A DNA stretch of 64,000 nucleotides, from assembly GCA_052174115.1 (NCBI GenBank), contig JBQMRX010000001.1, positions 248,001 through 312,000 of the forward strand, given 5' to 3'. This stretch comes from Arsenophonus sp052174115. GTDB taxonomy: Bacteria; Pseudomonadota; Gammaproteobacteria; Enterobacterales; Enterobacteriaceae. This document shows, piece by piece, positions 60,054 to 64,000 of this stretch (position 1 is its first letter; every line of letters starts with the position of its first letter). Under the pieces are notes generated by a model. That model saw only the letters and a program-made list of their open reading frames with translations. It ran no database searches and was not told the DNA's origin. A program made the translations under genes and the position numbers.

Positions 60054-60368
60054 TTACTTAATAGTTTCATTATTAGATTTTAAAAAACGTACTTTTTTAC
60101 CATCTTCAATCCTAAAACCAACTCGATTAGCTTTACCAGTTATTAAATTAAGGATTGCAACATTAGAAATATCAATCGCTGCTTCTTTTTCTAAAATTCC
60201 ACCTGGTTGATTTAAAGATGGGATAGGTTTTTGGTGTTTCTTGACTAAATTAATTCCTTCAACAATAACTTTACCAAAAGAAAAAACTTGTTTTATTTTA
60301 CCATGTTTACCTTTATCTTTACCAGTTAATATAATAACTTTATCATTTCGACGTATTTTCGATGCCAT
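60054..60368 (-). CDS. rplX: 50S ribosomal protein L24
   Basis: L24 initiates assembly of the large subunit and lies at the tunnel exit. From ATG 60368 it begins MASKIRRNDKVIILTGKDKG (KOW motif) and has 104 residues as in E. coli. GGAG precedes the start. The five-codon extension upstream is not used. It sits between rplN and rplE. Confidence 0.97.
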   Translation of the reverse strand: MASKIRRNDKVIILTGKDKGKHGKIKQVFSFGKVIVEGINLVKKHQKPIPSLNQPGGILEKEAAIDISNVAILNLITGKANRVGFRIEDGKKVRFLKSNNETIK

Positions 60369-60385
60369 TATGTTTTTCTCCATTT

Positions 60386-60757
60386 TTATAAAACTTCTGA
60401 TGCCAAAGAGATAATTTTCATAAATTTCTCAATACGAAGCTCACGAGTTACTGCACCGAAAATACGTGTACCGATAACTTGCTCATTTGTATCATTTAAT
60501 AATACACACGCATTACAATCGAAACGAATAACAGAACCATCAGGACGGCGAACGCCTTTCTTAGTACGTACCACCACAGCTTTCAGGACATCACCTTTTT
60601 TTACTTTACCACGTGGAATCGCTTCTTTAACAGAAATTTTTATTATATTACCTATATTTGCATAGCGACGGCGTGAACCACCTAAAACCTTTATACACAT
60701 TACGCGGCGTGCTCCAGAATTATCAGCTACATTTAATATAGTTTGTTCTTGGATCAT
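60386..60757 (-). CDS. rplN: 50S ribosomal protein L14
   Basis: L14 forms intersubunit bridges. It has 123 residues as in E. coli. MIQEQTILNVADNSGARRV at the start and RIFGAVTRELR near the end are diagnostic. It is the first gene of the spc operon, and a 136-base gap with a promoter separates it from rpsQ. GGAG lies just before the ATG. Confidence 0.97.
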   Translation of the reverse strand: MIQEQTILNVADNSGARRVMCIKVLGGSRRRYANIGNIIKISVKEAIPRGKVKKGDVLKAVVVRTKKGVRRPDGSVIRFDCNACVLLNDTNEQVIGTRIFGAVTRELRIEKFMKIISLASEVL

Positions 60758-60846
60758 TTATCGCTCCATTAAATATTCACTAAAATTAAACTAATTTCAA
60801 TATAAATTAAAGAAATAAATATTTTTAAAAATCATAATAATTTATA

Positions 60847-60855
60847 ATTATAACA
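60847..60855 (-). promoter_or_regulatory. Extended -10 promoter candidate for the spc operon
   Basis: On the minus strand the 136-base rpsQ-rplN gap contains TGTTATAAT, an exact extended -10 element. Transcription would begin about 80 bases before rplN, where E. coli has its spc promoter. No good -35 hexamer accompanies it, which is acceptable for extended -10 promoters. Confidence 0.45.
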
Positions 60856-60891
60856 TCACATTATTAAGATGTATAGAAAAAATATATGCCA

Positions 60892-60918
60892 CATTATAGA
60901 ATAACCTTTTCTATAATG
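60892..60918 (-). terminator. Hairpin over the rpsQ stop, S10/spc boundary
   Basis: CATTATAGAA and TTCTATAATG pair in a 10-bp stem with a seven-base loop. The stem covers the last codons and stop of rpsQ. A run of six T follows about nine bases later on the minus strand. It may separate S10 from spc transcripts. Confidence 0.5.
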
Positions 60919-61148
60919 CGAACGAGTATCCATGACTTTATTTTAGATAATGGGCGAATTTCACGAATTTCTACTAAATTACCAATACTACATTCATTAT
61001 TTTTATCATGTACATGCAATTTTGTTGTACGACGAATAAACTTGCCATATAAAGGATGCTTTACTATACGTTCAATAACAACAACAATAGATTTATCCAT
61101 TTTATCACTAGTTACACGACCTTGCAAAGTACGAATTTTATCACTCAT
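60894..61148 (-). CDS. rpsQ: 30S ribosomal protein S17
   Basis: S17 binds the 5' domain of 16S rRNA. It has 84 residues as in E. coli. RTLQGRVTSDKMDKSIVV and LVEIREIRPLSKIKSW are family segments. It shares one base with the rpmC stop codon. It is the last gene of the S10 operon, and its 3' end forms part of a hairpin. Confidence 0.97.
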   Translation of the reverse strand: MSDKIRTLQGRVTSDKMDKSIVVVIERIVKHPLYGKFIRRTTKLHVHDKNNECSIGNLVEIREIRPLSKIKSWILVRIIEKVIL

Positions 61149-61348
61149 TAAAATACCCCATTTTTTATTTTTTCAGTTAATAAGGTTTTAATACGTGCAA
61201 TATTATGACGTACTTGTTTTAATAAATGAAATTGTTGAAATTTCCCACTTTTTGTTTGCATGCTTAAATTAAATTGTTCACGTAAAAGATTAAGTAATTC
61301 AATATTTAACTCTTCAAGACTTTTTTCACGTAATTCTTTTATTTTCAT
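61148..61348 (-). CDS. rpmC: 50S ribosomal protein L29
   Basis: L29 is a small helical protein at the tunnel exit, near the trigger factor and SRP docking site. It has 66 residues against 63 in E. coli. KELREKSLEELNIELLNLLREQF is recognisable at the N-terminus (residues 3-25) and the ARIKTLLTEK helix at the end. It overlaps one base with rplP on one side and rpsQ on the other, implying translational coupling. Confidence 0.96.
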   Translation of the reverse strand: MKIKELREKSLEELNIELLNLLREQFNLSMQTKSGKFQQFHLLKQVRHNIARIKTLLTEKIKNGVF

Positions 61349-61758
61349 TACATTAACACCTTAGTTACAAAGGTTGTTTTAATAGGAAGTTTTCCTGCTG
61401 CCAATTTAAAAGCTTCACGAGCTAGTTCTTCTGAAATTCCATCCATTTCATAAAGAACTTTACCAGGTTGAATTAAAGCGACCCAATATTCTACATTACC
61501 TTTACCTTTACCCATACGTACTTCAAGTGGCTTTTCAGTAATAGGTTTATCTGGAAATATACGAATCCAAATTTTACCTTGACGTTTAATAGCACGAGTC
61601 ATTGCACGGCGCGCCGCTTCAATCTGTCGCGCCGTTAAACGTCCACGATCAACTGCCTTTAGACCGAAAGATCCAAAGCTAATATCCGTACCTGCAGCTA
61701 AGCCACGATTACGACCTTTATGCATTTTACGGAATTTCGTACGTTTTGGTTGTAACAT
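61348..61758 (-). CDS. rplP: 50S ribosomal protein L16
   Basis: L16 lies near the A site and is needed for peptidyl transfer. From ATG 61758 it begins MLQPKRTKFRKMHKGRNRG and has 136 residues as in E. coli. A TTG one codon upstream is in frame but is not favoured. GGAGAG precedes it. MGKGKGNVEYWVA is conserved. Confidence 0.97.
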   Translation of the reverse strand: MLQPKRTKFRKMHKGRNRGLAAGTDISFGSFGLKAVDRGRLTARQIEAARRAMTRAIKRQGKIWIRIFPDKPITEKPLEVRMGKGKGNVEYWVALIQPGKVLYEMDGISEELAREAFKLAAGKLPIKTTFVTKVLM

Positions 61759-61770
61759 CAATAACTCTCC

Positions 61771-62472
61771 TTATTTACGAGTTTTACGTTGTTGCTTTTT
61801 AGGTTGAGTTATAGATTTGTCTACCTGTTCAATAGAAGATGCGCCCCCTAAGATCTCACCTTTAAAAATCCATACTTTAACACCAAGTACACCATAAGTA
61901 GTCTGTGCTTCTGCAGTGTTGTAATCAATATCAGCACGCAAAGTATGTAGTGGTACACGACCTTCACGATACCATTCAGTACGTGCAATTTCAGACCCAC
62001 CTAAACGACCACTAACTTTTACTTTTATACCTCTTGCTCCTAAACGCATAGCATTTTGTACTGCACGTTTCATAGCTCTACGGAACATAATTCGACGCTC
62101 CAACTGTGAAGTAATACTATCAGCAACTAATTTAGCATCTAACTCAGGTTTACGTACTTCAGTAATATTAATTTGCGCAGGGACACAAGCGATATTTGCT
62201 ACTGTTTTACGCAATTTTTCAACATCTTCACCTTTTTTACCAATAACAATACCAGGACGAGCACTGTGGATAGTTACACGGATACTCTTTGCAGGACGTT
62301 CAATAACAATACGTGAAATAGAGGCTTTTGCTAGTTCTTTATTTAAATATTGGCGCACCTTAAAATCGCTATCTAAATTGATAGCAAAATCTTTTGTATT
62401 CGCATACCAAGTAGAGTTCCAAGGCTTAACTATACCTAATCGAATACCATTAGGATGTACTTTCTGACCCAT
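61771..62472 (-). CDS. rpsC: 30S ribosomal protein S3
   Basis: S3 lines the mRNA entry channel and has helicase activity with S4 and S5. It has 233 residues as in E. coli. GQKVHPNGIRLGIVKPWNST at the start, the KH domain with GIVIGKKGEDVEKLRK and the C-terminal TTYGVLGVKVWIFKGEILG are clear. It lies between rplV and rplP. Confidence 0.98.
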   Translation of the reverse strand: MGQKVHPNGIRLGIVKPWNSTWYANTKDFAINLDSDFKVRQYLNKELAKASISRIVIERPAKSIRVTIHSARPGIVIGKKGEDVEKLRKTVANIACVPAQINITEVRKPELDAKLVADSITSQLERRIMFRRAMKRAVQNAMRLGARGIKVKVSGRLGGSEIARTEWYREGRVPLHTLRADIDYNTAEAQTTYGVLGVKVWIFKGEILGGASSIEQVDKSITQPKKQQRKTRK

Positions 62473-62490
62473 TCCTAGTCTCCATAAGTT

Positions 62491-62823
62491 TTAATGATCA
62501 GAAACGATTACAGTAATATGGCTGGTTCGTTTTAAAATACGATCCGCTCGACCTTTCGCACGAGGCATAATATGTTTCATAGTTGAACCTTCGTTAACAA
62601 AAATTTTCTTAACCCTTAAGTCATCAAGATCAGCACCATCGTTATGCTCAGCGTTAGCAATAGCAGATCCAAGTACTTTCTTAACTAAATTAGCAGCCTT
62701 CTTATTTGTATAATTTAGAATTTTTATAGCTTGTAATACTTTCTTACCACGAATAAGATTAACTACTAAACGAACCTTTTGAGCAGAAGAACGAGCATGA
62801 CGATGTATAGCAATAGTTTCCAT
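62491..62823 (-). CDS. rplV: 50S ribosomal protein L22
   Basis: L22 lines the exit tunnel; its beta-hairpin is a site of macrolide resistance in other bacteria. It has 110 residues as in E. coli. HRHARSSAQKVRLVVNLIRG and MPRAKGRADRILKRTSHITV (the hairpin tip and after) are conserved and undisturbed. Confidence 0.97.
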   Translation of the reverse strand: METIAIHRHARSSAQKVRLVVNLIRGKKVLQAIKILNYTNKKAANLVKKVLGSAIANAEHNDGADLDDLRVKKIFVNEGSTMKHIMPRAKGRADRILKRTSHITVIVSDH

Positions 62824-62837
62824 TTCTTCCCTTTAAT

Positions 62838-63116
62838 TTAACGTTTCTTAACCTTTTTATCAGCCGCATGACTACGATAAGTACGAGTCGGCACGAATTC
62901 ACCCAATTTATGACCAACCATTTCATCAGTAATATAAATTGGAATATGCTGACGTCCATTATGAACAGTGATGGTCAAACCGATCATGTTAGGAAAAATT
63001 GTTGAACGACGAGACCAAGTCTTAAGAGGTTTTTTATCACCCTTTTCCACTACTTTCTCTATCTTTTTTAACAAATGCAAGTCAATAAAAGGACCTTTCT
63101 TGAGAGAACGTGGCAT
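62838..63116 (-). CDS. rpsS: 30S ribosomal protein S19
   Basis: S19 is in the head of the small subunit beside S13. It has 92 residues as in E. coli. MPRSLKKGPFIDLHLLKKIE and VGHKLGEFVPTRTYRSHAAD are diagnostic. It follows rplB by 14 bases in the S10 operon. Confidence 0.97.
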   Translation of the reverse strand: MPRSLKKGPFIDLHLLKKIEKVVEKGDKKPLKTWSRRSTIFPNMIGLTITVHNGRQHIPIYITDEMVGHKLGEFVPTRTYRSHAADKKVKKR

Positions 63117-63130
63117 GATTTATCCTCTAA

Positions 63131-63955
63131 TTATTTTTTAGAACGATGACGCACAATATATTTATCAGTACGCTTATTACTTCGAGTTTTTTTACCTTTT
63201 GTTTGAATACCCCAAGGTGTTACAGGGTGTTTACCAAAATTACGACCCTCACCACCACCATGTGGATGATCTACTGGATTCATTGCTGTGCCACGAACAG
63301 TAGGGCGAATTCCACGCCATCGATTAGCTCCAGCTTTACCTAAAATACCTAACATATGCTCTGTATTACCAACTTCACCCAATGTAGCACGACTATCAGA
63401 AAATACTTTACGCATTTCACCAGAACGTAAACGAATAGTTGCATAATTATTATCACGTGCAACAATTTGTACATAAGCACCAGCCGAACGAGCTAATTGT
63501 CCACCTTTACCTGGTTTAAGTTCAACATTATGAACTATTGAGCCAATAGGGATATTCCGTATAGGTAAAGTATTACCTATTTTAATTGGTATATTTATAC
63601 CAGATTGAATTTTATCGCCAATTTTTAAATTTTTTGGAGCAAGAATATAACGACGTTCTCCATCTTTATAAAGAATTAATGCAATATTCGCAGAACGATT
63701 TGGATCATATTCAAGTCGTTCAACGATAGCTGGAATACCATCTTTATTACGTTTAAAATCAATTAAACGATAATGCTGTTTATGTCCGCCACCAATATGA
63801 CGTGTAGTAATATGACCATTATTATTACGACCTCCTGTTTTATTATTTTTTTGTAATAATAAAGCATAAGGTTTGCCTTTATGGAGTTCATGATTAACTA
63901 CTTTAACTACATGGCGACGTCCTGGAGATGTAGGTTTACATTTAATAATTGTCAT
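63131..63955 (-). CDS. rplB: 50S ribosomal protein L2
   Basis: L2 is among the most conserved large-subunit proteins and is required for subunit joining and peptidyl transferase activity. It has 274 residues against 273 in E. coli. KCKPTSPGRRHVVKV at the start and AMNPVDHPHGGGEGRN, containing the key histidine region, are intact. GGAG precedes the ATG. It lies between rplW and rpsS. Confidence 0.98.
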   Translation of the reverse strand: MTIIKCKPTSPGRRHVVKVVNHELHKGKPYALLLQKNNKTGGRNNNGHITTRHIGGGHKQHYRLIDFKRNKDGIPAIVERLEYDPNRSANIALILYKDGERRYILAPKNLKIGDKIQSGINIPIKIGNTLPIRNIPIGSIVHNVELKPGKGGQLARSAGAYVQIVARDNNYATIRLRSGEMRKVFSDSRATLGEVGNTEHMLGILGKAGANRWRGIRPTVRGTAMNPVDHPHGGGEGRNFGKHPVTPWGIQTKGKKTRSNKRTDKYIVRHRSKK

Positions 63956-63979
63956 TGTTTTTAGTTCTCCTTCTCCAAC

Positions 63980-64000
63980 TTACTCTACGCTACCAATAAA
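63980..64000 (-). CDS. rplW: 50S ribosomal protein L23, last codons (partial)
   Basis: On the minus strand the window edge reads FIGSVE and a TAA, matching the FVGGAE end of E. coli L23. It stands 24 bases before rplB, the position of rplW in every S10 operon. Only six codons are visible, so the call depends largely on context. Confidence 0.8.
   Translation of the reverse strand, partial: FIGSVE

Noticed and set aside
62759..62959. 66-codon open frame overlapping rplV and rpsS
   Set aside because: It is an out-of-frame shadow of two well-conserved ribosomal protein genes.

Overview
This window looks like part of a strongly reduced, very AT-rich gammaproteobacterial (Enterobacterales-type) genome, most probably an insect or other animal endosymbiont. 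Almost every gene has a clear Escherichia coli counterpart of nearly the same length. Blocks of the E. coli gene order survive, such as miaB-ybeY-ybeX-lnt, leuS-lptE-holA-nadD, mrdA-mrdB-ybeD-lipB-lipA, def-fmt-rsmB-trkA and alpha-spc-S10. Only about two thirds of the bases are genic. The rest is extremely AT-rich spacer, with gene-free stretches of 2.9, 3.2 and 2.7 kb. No phage, transposon, CRISPR, defence or biosynthetic gene cluster is visible. The exact lineage (for example Arsenophonus-like, Providencia-derived or Wigglesworthia-like) cannot be settled from this window.

Layout. 1-13.2 kb: end of gltA (+), then ybgI and pgm (-), fldA (+), glnS (-), a tRNA-Met/Leu/Gln cluster (+) and ubiF (-). 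13.4-24.6 kb (+): miaB, ybeY, ybeX/corC, lnt, leuS, lptE, holA, nadD. 25.6-32.0 kb (+): mrdA, mrdB, ybeD, lipB, lipA. 33.0-36.8 kb (+): the nrdHIEF operon. 40-41.4 kb (+): pssA. 44.1-45.5 kb (-): decayed aroE and intact tsaC. 47.0-51.3 kb (+): def, fmt, rsmB, trkA. 52.2-64.0 kb (-): rplQ-rpoA-rpsD-rpsK-rpsM, rpmJ-secY-rplO-rpmD-rpsE-rplR-rplF-rpsH-rpsN-rplE-rplX-rplN, rpsQ-rpmC-rplP-rpsC-rplV-rpsS-rplB, and the last codons of rplW.

Functions kept: translation and tRNA modification, rod-shape peptidoglycan synthesis (PBP2/RodA), lipoprotein maturation and LPS transport (Lnt, LptE), phosphatidylserine synthesis, lipoate synthesis, ubiquinone hydroxylation, NAD synthesis, the class Ib ribonucleotide reductase and potassium uptake control. 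Functions lost or eroding: the shikimate enzyme AroE is a multiply frameshifted pseudogene, NrdH has lost its redox motif, and many E. coli neighbours have vanished into spacer (including ybeZ, rsfS/rlmH, rlpA/dacA, seqA and fur at their expected places).

The most notable details are these. lptE carries a one-base frameshift in a run of nine T that separates its start and lipoprotein signal from the rest. The ancestral secY start codon appears mutated from ATG to ATA, so an upstream start inside rplO is needed. NrdH is a redox-dead remnant although NrdE keeps its C-terminal CxxC. Perfect AT-only palindromes recur just after genes, several of them overlapping stop codons. I found no convincing undescribed multi-gene system.
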